64,000 nt of DNA from Stictocephala bisonia (taxonomy: Eukaryota; Arthropoda; Insecta; Hemiptera; Membracidae), in assembly GCA_035578905.1 (NCBI GenBank), contig JAQJVL010002213.1, positions 49,855 through 113,854 of the forward strand, given 5' to 3'. The notes under the pieces were generated by a model. That model was not told the origin of the DNA and did no database searches. It was given only the letters and a program-made list of their open reading frames with translations. Numbering within the stretch: the first letter of the stretch is position 1; the number at the start of each line of letters is the position of its first letter. Shown piece after piece: positions 39,445 through 52,540 of this stretch. The translations under genes and the position numbers were made by a program.

Positions 39445-41645
39445 GATCGCAAAAAATGAAAATAAAAGATCGCAAGATTTTTAAAATCAAAAAATGCAAG
39501 ATTGAAAATCCCAAAAATTTTCAAGATTCAAAAATCAAAGATAGCAAGATTTAAACTCAAAGGGTCGAAAGATTGAAACTTAAAGATTGGGAAAATTTAA
39601 AAATCAAAGATCGAAAAATTGAAAATCCCAAAAATCGAAAGATAGAAACTCCCCAAAAATGGCAAGATTGAAACTCAAAAATAAAACCCAAAATTGAAAA
39701 ACAAGGTTGCAAGATTCAAACAAAAAAGATAAACAAGAAATTGAATCTCCAATAGCCCAAATTTGAAAATTTAAAAAACGCAAGATTGAAACTCAAAAAT
39801 CGCAAGATTTAAAAATCAAAGATCGCAAAATTTAAAAATTTAAAGATATAAGATTGAAAATCAAAATCGCAAAATTTAAACCAAAGATCGCAAGAAATTT
39901 AAACTCAAGAAACCCCAAGATTGAAATTTAAAAAATAGCAAGTTTTTAAACAAAAGATTTGCAAATTGAAAAATCAAAGATCGCATGATTGAAACTCCCA
40001 AAAATCCAAATTTTTAAAATCATAGACGGCAAAAATTGAATTTCAAAAGATCCAAGATTGAAAATCAAAAAAATCGCAAAAATAAAACTCAAAGATGGGG
40101 AAGATTTAAAAAACAAATTCGCAAGATTTAAAAATCAAAGATGGCAAAATTTTTTTAAAAAAAAAAAAACAAAGATCGCAAGATTTAAAAACAAAGATCG
40201 CAAGAAATTTAAAATCAAAAAATCGCAAGATTGGGAAACCCCAAAGATCGCATATTGAAAAATCAAAGATTGCAAAATTGAAAATTTAAAAATAGCAAGA
40301 TTGAAAATCAAAGAAAAGCAATTTGAAAAATCAAAGATTGCAAGATTCAAAAATCAAAGATAGCAAGATTGAATCTCAAAGATAGAAGTTTTTAAAATAA
40401 TAGAAAGCAAGATTGAAAAAATCAACGATAGCAAGATTGGGAAACCCCAAAGATCGCAAGTTTAAAACTCATTTGATCGCAAGATTCAAACTTTAAAGAC
40501 GCAAAAATTGAAAAATCAAAGATTGCAAGAAAAGAATCCCAAAATCCCCAAGGGAAAGAAACAAAAGAAACGCAAAATTGAAACCAAAAAGCAAGGGTTG
40601 AAACCAAAAAATCACAAGATTAAACCTAAAAAATCGCAGGATTTAAAATCAAAGATCGCAAGATTGAATCTTTAAAAATTGGGAAAAATTGAAAAAATCA
40701 AAAAATTTTGCAAAAATTAAAACTAAGGGGTCGAACGATTTTTTAAAAATCAAAGATCGCAAGAATTTTTAAAATCAAAGTTCGCAAGAAATTAAATCTC
40801 AAAGATCGCAAGATTGAAACTCAAAGTTGCAAGAATTTAAAAACCCAAAAATCGCAAAATTTAAAAATCAAAAAAGGCAAGATTGAAAAATAAAAAATTG
40901 CAAAGGGTTTTTTAAAATCAAAAAATAGCAAGATTTTTAAAACCCCAAAGATTTGAAAGATTGAAACTTTAAAAAATGCAATATTGAAACTCAAAAAATC
41001 GCAAGATTAAAAATCAAAGATCAAAAGATAGAAAAATCAAAATGGGAAGATTGAAACCCCAAAAAATAGGGAAGATTGAAAATCCCCAAAAATTGCAAGA
41101 TTTTAAAAATAAAAAATAAACAAGATTGGGTTTCCAAAAAATAGCAAATTTGAAAATAAAAGAACGCCCAAAAATTGAAACTCAAAGATCGCAAGATTGA
41201 AACCCCAAAAGATCGCAAGATTGAAACTCAAAGATCACAAGATTGAAACTCAAAAAAAATTTGAAAAATTGAAACTCAAAAATCGCAAAATTGAAAAATC
41301 GAAGATCGCAAGAAATTTAAAATTTAAACATAGCAAGTTTTAAACCCAAAAGATCGCAAGATTGAAACTTTAAAGATCGCATGATTGAAACTCAAAAAAT
41401 CGCAAGATTTAAACTCTTTGATTGAAGATTGAAATTCAAAGATCGCAAGATTGAAACTCAAAGATCGCAAAAATAAAAAATCAAAGATGGCAAATTTAAA
41501 CTCAAATTCCCCAAGATTTTAAAAATCAAAGGGCCCAAAATTTTAAAAATCAAAGATAGCAAAATTTTACACTCCCAAAAATCGCATGAAATTGAAACTC
41601 AAAAATCGCAAGATTGAAACTCAAAGATCACAAGATTGAAATTCA
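39445..41645 (+). repeat. Corrupted HOR copy with homopolymer expansions
   Basis: Landmarks follow the order of 36791-38720 but are stretched. GATAGAAAC lies about 2.73 kb from its counterpart, the AATAATAGAA mark about 2.78 kb, the AGAACGC mark near 41160 about 2.84 kb, and CGCATGA near 41583 about 2.86 kb. Roughly 130 bp of net insertion therefore accumulates over 2 kb. Typical changes are ACTC becoming AATC or ACCCC, GAAA becoming GGGAAA, and long A or T runs, the extreme near 40147-40169. Such a burst with sharp edges and preserved order suggests poor consensus. True decay is the alternative. Confidence 0.85.
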
Positions 41646-43385
41646 AAGATCGCACAGATTGAAAACTCAAAGATCAAACGATTGAATCTTAAAGATCGCA
41701 AGATTGAAACTCAAAGATCGCAAGATTGAAACTCAAAGATCGCAAGATTGAAACTCAAAGATCGCAAGATTGAAAATCAAAGATCGCAAGATTTTAACTA
41801 AAAAATAGCAAGATTGAAACTCAAAGATCTCAAGATTGAAACTAAAAGATCGCAAGAATGAAAATCAAAGAACGCAAGAATGAGACCCAAAGATCGCAAG
41901 ATTGAATTTCAAAGATCGAAGGATTGAAACTCAAAGAATGCAGGATTGAAACTCAAAGATCGCAAGATTGAAACTCAAAGATCGCAAGATTGAAACCAAA
42001 AGATCACAAGATTAAAACTCAAATATCGCAAGATTAAAACTCAAAGATCGCAAGATTGAAACTTAGAGATTGCAAGATTGAAACTCAAAGATCGCAAAAT
42101 TGAAACTCAAAGATCGCAAGATTGAAACTCAAAGATAGCAAGATTGAACCACAAGATCGCAAGTTTAAAACTCAAAGATCGCAAAATTGAAACTCAAAGA
42201 TGGCAAGATTGATACTCAAAGATCGCAAGACTGAAACTCAAAGATCGCAAGATTTAAAATCAAAGATTGCATGATTGAAATTTAAAGATCGCAAGATTTT
42301 AAATCATAGATGGCAAGATTGAAATTCAAAGATCGCAAGATTGAAACTCAAAGATCGCAAAAATAAAACTCAAAGATGGCAAGATTTAAACTCAATTCAG
42401 CAACATTAAAACTAAAAGATGGCAAGATTGAAACTCAAAGATAGCAAGTTCTTGAAACTCAAAGATCGCATGATTGAACTCAAAAATCGCAAGATTGAAA
42501 CTCAAAGATCACAAGATTGAAATTCAAAGATCGCAAGATTGAAACTCAAAGATCAAACGATTGAAGCTCAAAGATCGCAAGTTTGAAACTAAAAGGATCA
42601 CAAGATTGAAACTTAAAGATCGAAGGATTGAACTCAAAGAATGCAGAATTGAAACTCAAAGATCGCAAGATTGAAGACTCAAAGATACGCATTATTGAAA
42701 CTCAAAAATCGCCAGATTGAAAATCAAAGATCACAAGATTGAAATTCAAAGATCGCAAGATTGAAACTCAAAGATCAAACGATTGAATCTCAAAGATCGC
42801 AAGATTGAAACTCAAAGATCGCAAGATTGAAACTCAAAGATCGCAAGATTGAAACTCAAAGATCGAAAGATTGAAACTCAAAGATCGCAAGACTTTAACT
42901 AAAAATAGCAAGATTGAAACTCAAAGATCTCAAGATTGAAACTAAAAGATCGCAAGATTGAAAATCAAAGAACGCAAGAATGAGACCCAAAGATCGCAAG
43001 ATTGAATTTCAAAGATCGAAGGATTGAAACTCAAAGAATGCAGGATTGAAACTCAAAGATCGCAAGATTGAAACTCAAAGATCGCAAGATTGAAACCAAA
43101 AGATCACAAGATTTAAAACTCAAATATCGCAAGATTAAAACTCAAAGATCGCAAGATTGAAACTTAGAGATTGCAAGATTGAAACTCAAAGATCGCAAAT
43201 TGAAACTCAAAAGATCGCAAGATTGAAAACTCAAAGTATAGCAAGATTGAACCACCAAAAGATCGCATGTTTATAATTCAAAGATCGCAAAATAGAAACT
43301 CAAAGATGGCAAGATTGATACTCAAAGATCGCAAGACTGAAACTCAAAGATCGCAAGATTTATAAATCAAAGATTGCAAGATTGA
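41646..43385 (+). repeat. Mostly clean satellite with scattered 1-bp indels
   Basis: 41690-42290 follows 39060-39444, and 42300-43385 follows a similar block again. TTTTAACTAAAAAATAGC and GAATGAGACCC segments occur near 41795 and 42895. Single-base gains and losses appear from about 42150 onward, for example GATACGCATTATTG near 42686 and CAAAGTATAGC near 43233. Confidence 0.75.
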
Positions 43386-43875
43386 AACTCAAAATCGCCC
43401 AAAATTTAAACCCCAAAGATAGCAAGATTGGACTCAAAGATAGCAAGTTTGAAAATCAAAGATCGTTTTGTTTTAAAAATTTAAAAAACGCAAAAAATTT
43501 AAAAATCAAAGAAAAAGATTGAAATTTTAAAGATCGCAAGATTGAAACCCCAAAGATCGAACGATTGAAACTCAAAGATCGGGAAGAATTTAAACTCAAA
43601 AGATCGCAAAGATTGAAAATCAAAGATCACAAGTTTTAAAATTTAAAAATCGCAAGATTGAAAATCAAAGAAAAGCAAGTTGAAAACCCCATAAACGCAA
43701 GTTTAAAACTCAAAGATCGCAAGATTCAAACCCCAAAGATCGCAAAATTGAAAATCAAAGAAACGCCAGAAAAGAATCCCAAAAACGCAAAAAATGAAAA
43801 ATTAAAAAATCGCAAGATGAAACTCCCAAAAAAAGCAAGATTGAAACTCAAAGAAAATTTACAAAATTAAACCCA
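43386..43875 (+). repeat. Second corrupted satellite patch
   Basis: The order corresponds to about 36110-36530: GATAGC, the GATCGTATG position now reading GATCGTTTTG, then a GAATGAATCCC-like monomer reading GAAAAGAATCCC. The same type of damage as 39445-41645 is seen: A-run expansion, ACTC reduced to AATC or ACCCC, and lost GAT units. The open frame at 43658-43870 (+) results from these changes and is not a gene. Confidence 0.8.
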
Positions 43876-45289
43876 AATACTCGCAGGATTGAACTCAAAG
43901 ATCGCAAGATTGAATCTATAAAGATTGCAAGATTGAAAACTCAAAGATCGCAAGATTGAAACTCAAAGATCGAACGATTGAAACTCAAAGATCGCAAGAT
44001 TGAAACTCAAAGATCGCAAGATTGAATCTTAAAGATCGCAAGATTGAAACTCAAAGATTGCAAGATTGAAAACTCAAAGATCGCAAGATTGAAACTCAAA
44101 AATGGCCAAGATTGAAACTCAAAGATTGCAAGATTCAAACTCAAAGATAGCAAGATTTTAACTCAAAGATCGCAAGATTGAAACTTATGGATTGCAATAT
44201 TGAAACTCAAAGATTACAAGATTGAAACTCAAAGATCGAAAGATAGAAACTCAAAGATGGCAAGATTGAAACTCAAGATAGCAAGATTGAAACTCAAAGA
44301 TTGCAAGATTCAAACACAAAGATAGCAAGATTGAATCTCCAGATAGCAAGTTTGAAAACTAATAGAACGCAAGATTGAAACTCAAAGATCGCAAGATTGA
44401 AACTCAAAGATCGCAGATTTGAAACTCAAAGATCATAAGATTGAAACTCAAAGATCGCAAGATTGAACTCAAAGATCGCAAGATTGAAACTCGAAGATCG
44501 CAAGATGAATTTCAAACATAGCAAGTTTGAAACTAAAAGATCGCAAGATTGAAACTCAAAGATCGCGCATGATTGAAACTCAAAGATCGCAAGATTTAAA
44601 CTCATAGACGGCAAGATTGAAATTCAAAGATCGCAAGATTGAAACTCAAAGATCGCAAGAATAAAACTCAAAGATAGCAAGATTTAAACACAATTCGCAA
44701 GATTTAAACTCAAAGATGGCAAGATTGAAAATCAAAGATATCAAGATTGAAAATCAAAGATCGCAAGAATTAAACTCAAAGATCGCAAGATTGAAACTCA
44801 AAGATCGCATGATTGAAACTCAAAGATCGCAAGATTGAAAACTCAAGATAGCAAGATTGAAACTCAAAGATAGCAAGTTTGAAACTCAAAAGATTGCAAG
44901 ATTCAAAACTCAAAGATAGCAAGATTGAATCTCAAAGATAGCAAGTTTTAAACTAATAGAACGCAAGATTGAAAACTCAACGATAGCAAGATTGAACCAC
45001 AAAGATCGCAAGTTAAAACTCATAGATCGCAAGATTTAAACTCAAAGATCGCAAGATTGAAACTCAAAGATCGCAAGAATGAATCCCAAAGATCGCAAGA
45101 ATGAAACTAAAAAGATTCGCAAGATTGAAACTCAAGAATGCAAGATTGAAACTCAAAGATCACAAGATTAAACCTTAAATATCGCAGGATTGAACTCAAA
45201 GATCGCAAGATTGAATCTTAAAGATTGCAAGATTGAAACTCAAAGATCGCAAGATTAAAACTCAAAGATCGAACGATTAAAACTCAAAG
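43876..45289 (+). repeat. Family II HOR copy with scattered 1-bp indels
   Basis: GATCGAAAGATAG is at 44234, and the order continues as in 36560-37950. Many monomers have gained or lost one base (GAAAACTC, TTGAACTC, AATGGCCAAG, GCGCATG), unlike the intact copy. The damage is milder than in the patches on either side. Confidence 0.78.
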
Positions 45290-45770
45290 ATCGCCAAAAT
45301 TGAAACTAAAGTTTTGCCCAAAATTAAATCCAAAGATCGCAAAAATTTAAAATCAAAGATTTTTCAAGATTAAAACTCAAAGATCGCAAAAATTGAAACT
45401 CAAAAAAAGGCAAATTGAATCTCAAAAATTGCAAGAATTTAAAAACCCAAAGGGTAGCAAGATTTTAACCAAAGATCGGGAAAAAATTGAAACCCTTTAA
45501 AGGGAAACAATATTGAAACTCAAAGATCGCCCAAAAATTAAAACTCAAAGATTTAAAAGATAAAAAAACTCAAAGATTTGGGAAGATTGGGAAAATCAAA
45601 AAATAAACAAAAATTGAAAATCAAAGATTGCAAGATTCAAACTCAAAGATGCAAGATTGAAAACTCAAAGATAGCAATTTTTAAACTAAAAGAACGCAAG
45701 ATTGAAACTCAAAGATCGCAAAATTGAAAATTTAAAGGGTCGCAAAATTGAAACTCCCAAAAAAACACAA
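45290..45770 (+). repeat. Third corrupted satellite patch
   Basis: This corresponds to about 37950-38430 of the intact copy. It shows GGG and CCC runs, TTTTT runs and missing bases; GATCAAAAGATAG now reads GATTTAAAAGATAAA near 45550. The edges are sharp on both sides. Confidence 0.8.
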
Positions 45771-48700
45771 GATTGAAACTCAAAGATCGCAAGATTGAAA
45801 CTCAAAGATCGCAAGATTGGAAACTCGAAGATCGCAAGATTGAATTCAAACATAGCAAGTTTGAAACTAAAAGATCGCAAGATTGAAACTCAAAGATCGC
45901 TATGATTGAAAACTTCAAAGATCGCAAGATCTTAAACTCATAGATTGCAAGATTGAAATTCAAAGATCGCAAGATTGAACTCAAAAGATCGCAAAAATAA
46001 AACTCAAAGATGGCAAGATTTAAACTCAATTCGCAAGATTAAAACTCAAAGATGGCAAGATTAAAACTCAAAGATAGCAAGTTTGAAATTCAAAGATCGC
46101 AGGATTGAAACTCAAAATCGCAAGATTAAAACTCAAAGATCACAAGATTGAAATTCAAAGATCGCAAGATTGAAACTCAAAGATCAAACGATTGATGAAG
46201 CTCAAAGATCGCAAGTTTGAAACTCAAAGATCACAAAGATTGAAACTTAAAGATCGAAGGATTGAAAATCAAAGAACTGCAGAATTGAAACTCAAAGATC
46301 GCAAGATTGAGACTCAAAGATAGCATGATTGAAACTCAAAAATCGCAAGATTGAAACTCAAAGATCACAAGATTGAAATTCAAAGATCGCAGGATTGAAA
46401 CTCAAAGATCAAACGATTGAATCTTAAAGATCGCAAGATTGAAACTCAAAGATCGCAAGATTGAAACTCAAAGATCGCAAGATTGAAACTCAAAGATCGC
46501 AAAATTGAAACCAAAAGATCAAAAGATTAAAACTCAAATATCGCAAGATTAAAACTCAAAGATCGCAAGATTGAAACTCAAAGATCGAAAGATAGAAACT
46601 CAAAGATGGCAAGATTGAAACTCAAAGATAGCAAGATTGAAACTCAAAGATTGCAAGATTCAAACACAAAGATAGCAAGATTGAATCTCCAGATAGCAAG
46701 TTTGAAACTAATAGAAAGCAAGATTGAAACTCAAAGATCGCAAGATTGAAACTCAAAGATCGCAAGATTGAAACTCAAAGATCATAAGATTGAAAACTCA
46801 AAGATCGCAAGATTGAAACTCAAAGATCGCAAGATTGAAACTCGAAGATCGCAAGATTGAAATTCAAACATAGCAAGTTTGAAACTAAAAGATCGCAAGA
46901 CTTGAAACTCAAAGATCGCATGATTGAAACTCAAAGATCGCAAGATTTAAACTCATAGACGGCAAGATTGAAATTCAAATGATCGCAAGATTGAAACTCA
47001 AAGATCGCAAGAATAAAAACTCAAAGATGGCAAGATTTAAACTCAATTCGCAAGATTAAAAACTCAAAGATGGCAAGATTGAAAATCAAAGATCGCAAGA
47101 TTGAAAATCAAGATCGCAAGAATTAAACTCAAAGATCGCCAAGATTGAAACTCAAAGATCGCATGATTTGAAAACTCAAAGATCGCAAGATTGAAACTCA
47201 AAGATAGCAAGATTGGAAACTCAAAGATAGCAAGTTTGAAACTCAAAGATTGCAAGATTCAAACTCAAAGATAGCAAGATTGAATCTCAAAGATAGCAAG
47301 TTTTAAACTAATAGAACGCAAGATTGAAACTCAACGATAGCAAGATTGAACCACAAAGATCGCAAGTTTAAAACTCAAAGATCGCAAGATTCAAACTCAA
47401 AGATCGCAAGATTGAAACTCAAAGATCGCAAGATGAAACCCAAAGATCGCAAGAATGAAACTAAAAGATCGCAAGATTAAAACTCAAAGAATGCAAGATT
47501 GAAACTCAAAGATCACAAGATTAAACCTAAAATATCGCAGGATTGAACTCAAAGATCGCAAAGATTGAATCTTAAAGATTGCAAGATTGAAACTCAAAGA
47601 TCGCAAGATTAAAACTCAAAGAATCGAACGATTAAAAACTCAAAGAATCGCAAGATTGAAACTCAAAGTTCGCAAGATTAAATCTCAAAGATCGCAAGAT
47701 TGAAACTCAAAGATTGCAAGATTAAAACTCAAAGATCGCAAGATTGAAACTCAAAAATGGCAAGATTGAAACTCAAAGATTGCAAGATTTAAACTCAAAG
47801 ATAGCAAGATTTTAACCCAAAGATCGAAAGATTGAACTTAAAAGAATGCAATATTGAAACTCAAAGATCGCAAGATTAAAACTCAAAGATCAAAAGATAG
47901 AAACTTCAAAGATGGCAAGGATTGAAACTCAAAGATAGCAAGATTGAAGATCAAAGATTTCAAGATACAAACTCAAAGATAGCAAGATTGAATCTCAAAG
48001 ATAGCAAGTTTGAAAACTAAATTAGAACGCAAGATGAAACTCAAAGATCGCAAGATTGAAACTCAAAGATCGCAAAGATTGAAACTCAAAGATTAACAAG
48101 ATTGAAAATCAAAGATCGCAAGATTGAAACTCAAAGATCGCAAGATTGAAACTCGAAGATCGCAGATTGAAATTCAAACATAGCAAGTTTGAAACTAAAA
48201 GATCGCAAGATTGAAACTCAAAGATGCATGATTGAAACTCAAGATCGCAAGATTTAAACTCATAGATTGCAAGATTGAAATTCAAAGATCGCAAGATTGA
48301 AACTCAAAGATCGCAAGAATTAAACTCTAAGATGGCAAGATTTAAACTCAATTCGCAAGATTTAAAACTCAAAGATGGCAAGATTGAAACTCAAAGATAG
48401 CAAGTTTGAAACTCAAAGATCGCATGATTGAAACTCAAAAATCGCAAGATTGAAACTCAAAGATCACAAGATTGAAATTCAAAGATCGCAAGATTGAAAC
48501 TCAAAGATCAAACGATTGAAGCTCAAAGATCGCAAGTTTGAAACTCAAAGATCACAAGATTGAAACTTAAAGATCGCAAGGATTGAAACTCAAAGAATGC
48601 AAGAATTGAAACTCAAAGATCGCAAGATTCGAGACTCAAAGATATCGCAAGATCTGAAAATCAAAGAACGCAAAGAATGAGACCCAAAGATCGCAAGATT

Positions 48701-49489
48701 GAATTTCAAAGATCGAAGGATTGAAACTCAAAGAATGCAGGATTGAAACTCAAAGATCGCAAGATTGAAACTCAAAGATCGCAAGATTGAAACCAAAAGA
48801 TCAAAAGATTAAAACTCAATATCGCAAGATTAAAACTCAAAGATCGCAAGATTGAAACTTAGAGATCGCAAGATTGAAACTCAAAGATCGCAAAATTGAA
48901 ACTCAAAAGATCGCAAGATTGAAACTCAAAGATAGCAAGATTGAACCACAAAGATCGCAAGTTTAAAACTCAAAGATCGCAAAATTGAAACTCAAAGATG
49001 GCAAGATTGATACTCAAAGATCGCAAGACTGAAACTCAAAGATCGCAAGATTTAAAATCAAAGTTGCAAGATTGAACTCAAAGATCGCAAGATTTAAACT
49101 CAAAGATAGCAAGATTGAGACTCAAAGATAGCAAGTTTGAAAACTCAAAGATCGTATACTAAAACTCAAAAATCGCAAGATTGAAATTCAAAGATCGCAA
49201 GATTGAAACTCAAAGATTCGAACCGATTGAAACTCAAAGATCGCAAGATTGAAACTCAAAGATCGCAAGATTGAAAACTCAAAGATCGCAAAATGATACT
49301 CAAAGATCGCAAGATTAAAACTCAAAAATGGCAAGATTGAAACTCAAAGATTGCAAGATTTCAAACTCAAAGATAGCAAGATTGAATCTCAAAGATAGCA
49401 AGTTTGAAACTAAAAGATCGCAAGATTGAAACTCAAAGATCGCAAGATTGAAACTCAAAGATCGCAAGATTGAAACTCTAAGATCACAA
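45771..49489 (+). repeat. Family II HOR copies with scattered 1-bp indels
   Basis: 45771-46500 continues the previous copy. A new copy starts near GATCGAAAGATAG at 46583, with GATCAAAAGATAG at 47888, 1,305 bp later (1,294 in the intact copy). The last CTAATAGAACGC-like mark, reading CTAAATTAGAACGC, is near 48018. The GAATGAGACCC segment is at about 48678. Indels of one base continue to about 49570 and then stop. Confidence 0.78.
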
Positions 49490-52400
49490 GATTGAAACTC
49501 AAGATCGCAAGATTGAAACTCAAAGATCGCAAGATTAAAAATCGAAGATCGCAAGATTGAAATTAAAAGATAGCAAGTTTGAAAACTAAAAGATCGCAAG
49601 ATTGAAACTCAAAGATCGCATGATTGAAACTCAAAGATCGCAAGATTTAAACTCATAGATGGCAAGATTGAAATTCAAAGATCGCAAGATTGAAACTCAA
49701 AGATCGCAAGAATAAAACTCAAAGATGGCAAGATTTAAACTCAATTCGCAAGATTTAAACTCAAAGATGGCAAGATTTAAACTCAAAGATCGCAAGATTG
49801 AAACTCAAAGATCGCAAGAAATTAAACTCAAAGATCGCAAGATTGAACTCAATGATCGCATGATTGAAACTCAAAGATCGCATGATTGAAACTCAAAGAT
49901 AGCAAGATTGAACCACAAAGATAGCAAGTTTGAAACTCAAAGATCGCATGATTAAAACTCAAAATTCGCATGATTGAAACTCAAAGATCACAAGATTGAA
50001 TTTCAAAGATCGCAAGATTGAAACTCAAAGATTGCAAGATTAAAACTCAAAGATCGCAAGATTGAAACTCAAAGATTGCAAGATTAAAACTCAAAGATCG
50101 CAAGATTGAAACTCAAAGATCGCAAGATTGAAACTCTAAGATCGCAAGATTGAAACTCAAAGATCGCAAGATTTAAACTCAAAGATCGCAAGATTGAAAC
50201 TTAAAGATAGCAAGATTGAAACTCAAAGATCGCAAGATTGAAACTCAAAGATCGCAAGATTGAAACCAAAAGATCACAAGATTAAAACTCAAATATCGAA
50301 GATTGAAACTCAAAGATCGCAAGATTGAAACTCAAAGATCGCAAGATTGAAACTCAAAGATCGCAAGATTGAAACTCAAACATCGAACGATTAAAACTCA
50401 AGGATCGCAAGATTGAAACTCAAAGATCGCATGATTGAAACTCAAAGATCGCAAGATTTAAAATCAAAGATTGCAAGATTGAAACTCAAAGATCGCAAGA
50501 TTTAAACTCAAAGATAGCAAGATTGAAACTCAAAGATAGCAAGTTTGAAACTCAAAGATCGCATGATTGAAACTCAAAAATCGCAAGATTGAAACTCAAA
50601 GATCACAAGATTGAAATTCAAAGATCGCAAGATTGAAACTCAAAGATAGCAAGATTGAACCACAAAGATCGAAAGTTTAAAACTCAAAGATCGCAAGATT
50701 CAAACTCAAAGATCACAAGATTGAAACTCAAAGATCGCAAGAATGAATCCCAAAGATCGCAAGAATGAAAATAAAAGATCGCAAGATTGAATCTCAAAAA
50801 ATGCAAGATTGAAACTCAAAGATCACAAGATTAAACCTCAAATATCGCAGGATTGAATCTTAAAGATTGCAAGATTGAAACTCAAAGATCGCAAGGTTGA
50901 AACTCAAAGATCGCAAGATTGATACTCAAAGATCGCAAGATTGAAACTCAAAAATGGCAAGATTAAAACTCAAAGATTGCAAGATTCAAACTCAAAGATA
51001 GCAAGATTTTAACTCAAAGATTGAAAGATTGGAACTTAAAGATTGCAATATTGAAACTCAAAGATCGCAAGATTGAAACTCAAAGATCGAAAGATAGAAA
51101 CTCAAAGATGGCAAGATTGAGACTCAAAGATAGCAGGATTGGAACTCAAAGATCGCAAGATGGATACTTAAAGATCGCAAGATTGAAACTCAAAGATCGC
51201 AAGAATGAAACCCAAAGATCGCAAGATTGAAACTCCAAGATGGCAAGATTAAAACTCAAAGATCGCAAGATTGAAACAAAAATATCGCAAGATTGAAACT
51301 CAAAGATCGCAAGATTGAAATTCAAAGATCGCAAGATTGAAACTCAAAGATCTCAAGATTGAAACTCAAAGATCGCAAGATTGAAACTCAAAGATCGCAA
51401 GACTTAAACCAAAAAATAGCAAGATTGAAACTAAAAGATCTCAAGATTGAAACTAAAAGATCGCAAGATTGAAAATCAAAGATCGCAAGAATGAGACCTA
51501 AAGATCGCAAGATTGAAACTCAAAGATCGAAGGATTGAAACTCAAAGAATGCAGGATTGAAACTCAAATATCGCAAGATTGAAACTCAAAGATTGCATGA
51601 TTGAAACTCAAAAATTGCAAGATTGAAACTCAAAGATCACAAGATTGAAATTCAAAGATCGCAATTTTGAAACTCAAAGATCGAACGATTGAATCTCAAA
51701 GATCGCAAGATTGAAACTCAAGGATCGCAAGATTGAAACTCAAAGATCGCAAGATTGAAACTCAAAGATCGCAAGATTGAAACTCAAAGATCGCAAGATT
51801 TAAACTAAAAAATAGCAAGATTGATACTCAAAGATCTCAAGATTGAAACTAAAAGATCGCAAGATTGAAAATCAAAGAACGCAAGAATGAGACCCAAAGA
51901 TCGCAAGATTGAAACTCAAAGATCGAAGGATTAAAACTCAAAGAATGCAGGATTGAAACTCAAAAATCGCAAGATTGAAACTCAAAGATCGAAAGATTCA
52001 AACCAAAAGATCACAAGATTAAAACTCAAATATCGCAAGATTAAAACTCGAAGATCGCAAGATTGAAATTTAGAGATTGCAAGATTGAAACTCAAAGATG
52101 GCAAGATTGAAACTCAAAGATCGCAAGATTTAAACTCAAAGATAGCAAGATTGAGACTCAAAGATAGCAAGTTTGAAACTCAAAGATCGCATGATTGAAA
52201 CTCAAAAATCGCAAGAATGAAACTCAAAGATCACAAGATTGAAATTCAAAGATCGCAAGATTGAAACTCAAAGATCGAACGATTGAAACTCAAAGATCGC
52301 AAGATTAAAACTCAAAGATCGCAAGATTGAAACTCAAAGATCGCAAGATTGAAACTCAAAGATCGCAAGATTGAAATTCAAAGATCAAAAAATTGAAACT

Positions 52401-52540
52401 CAAAGATCGCAAGATTGAAACTCAAAATGTCAAGATTGAAACTCAAAGATTGCAAGAATCAAACTCAAAGATAGCAAGATTGAATCTCAAGGATTGCAAG
52501 ATGAAACTTAAAGATTGCAAGATTGAAACTCAAAGATCAC
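49490..52540 (+). repeat. 3,053-bp HOR, copy 1 (shortened)
   Basis: ACTCATAGATGG at 49651 recurs at 52704, AAACTCTAAG at 50131 recurs at 53184, and the GGAACTTAAAGATTGC region at about 51032 recurs 3,053 bp on. Relative to the next copy, it lacks the terminal segment of about 0.5 kb found at 55596-56095. Its first ~80 bp still carry the indels of the preceding region. Confidence 0.87.

Noticed and set aside
40147..40169. Poly(T)/poly(A) run as a retroposon tail or terminator
   Set aside because: It lies in the corrupted patch with many other homopolymer expansions and has no retroposon body or target-site duplication beside it.
40058..40258. Lysine-rich plus-strand open frame inside the corrupted patch
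   Set aside because: It is formed by A-run expansions in damaged satellite. The equivalent intact sequence in the upstream HOR copy lacks it.
39445..41645. Inserted foreign or mobile element in the odd AT-rich patch
   Set aside because: The satellite landmarks remain in the same order as in the neighbouring HOR copy, so the patch is damaged satellite, not an insertion.
49315..49599. Longest open frame, 94 codons on the minus strand
   Set aside because: It repeats FEFQSCDL/SFNLAIF-like residues from the satellite and lies in the interval with frequent one-base indels, which shift frames past the usual TGA.
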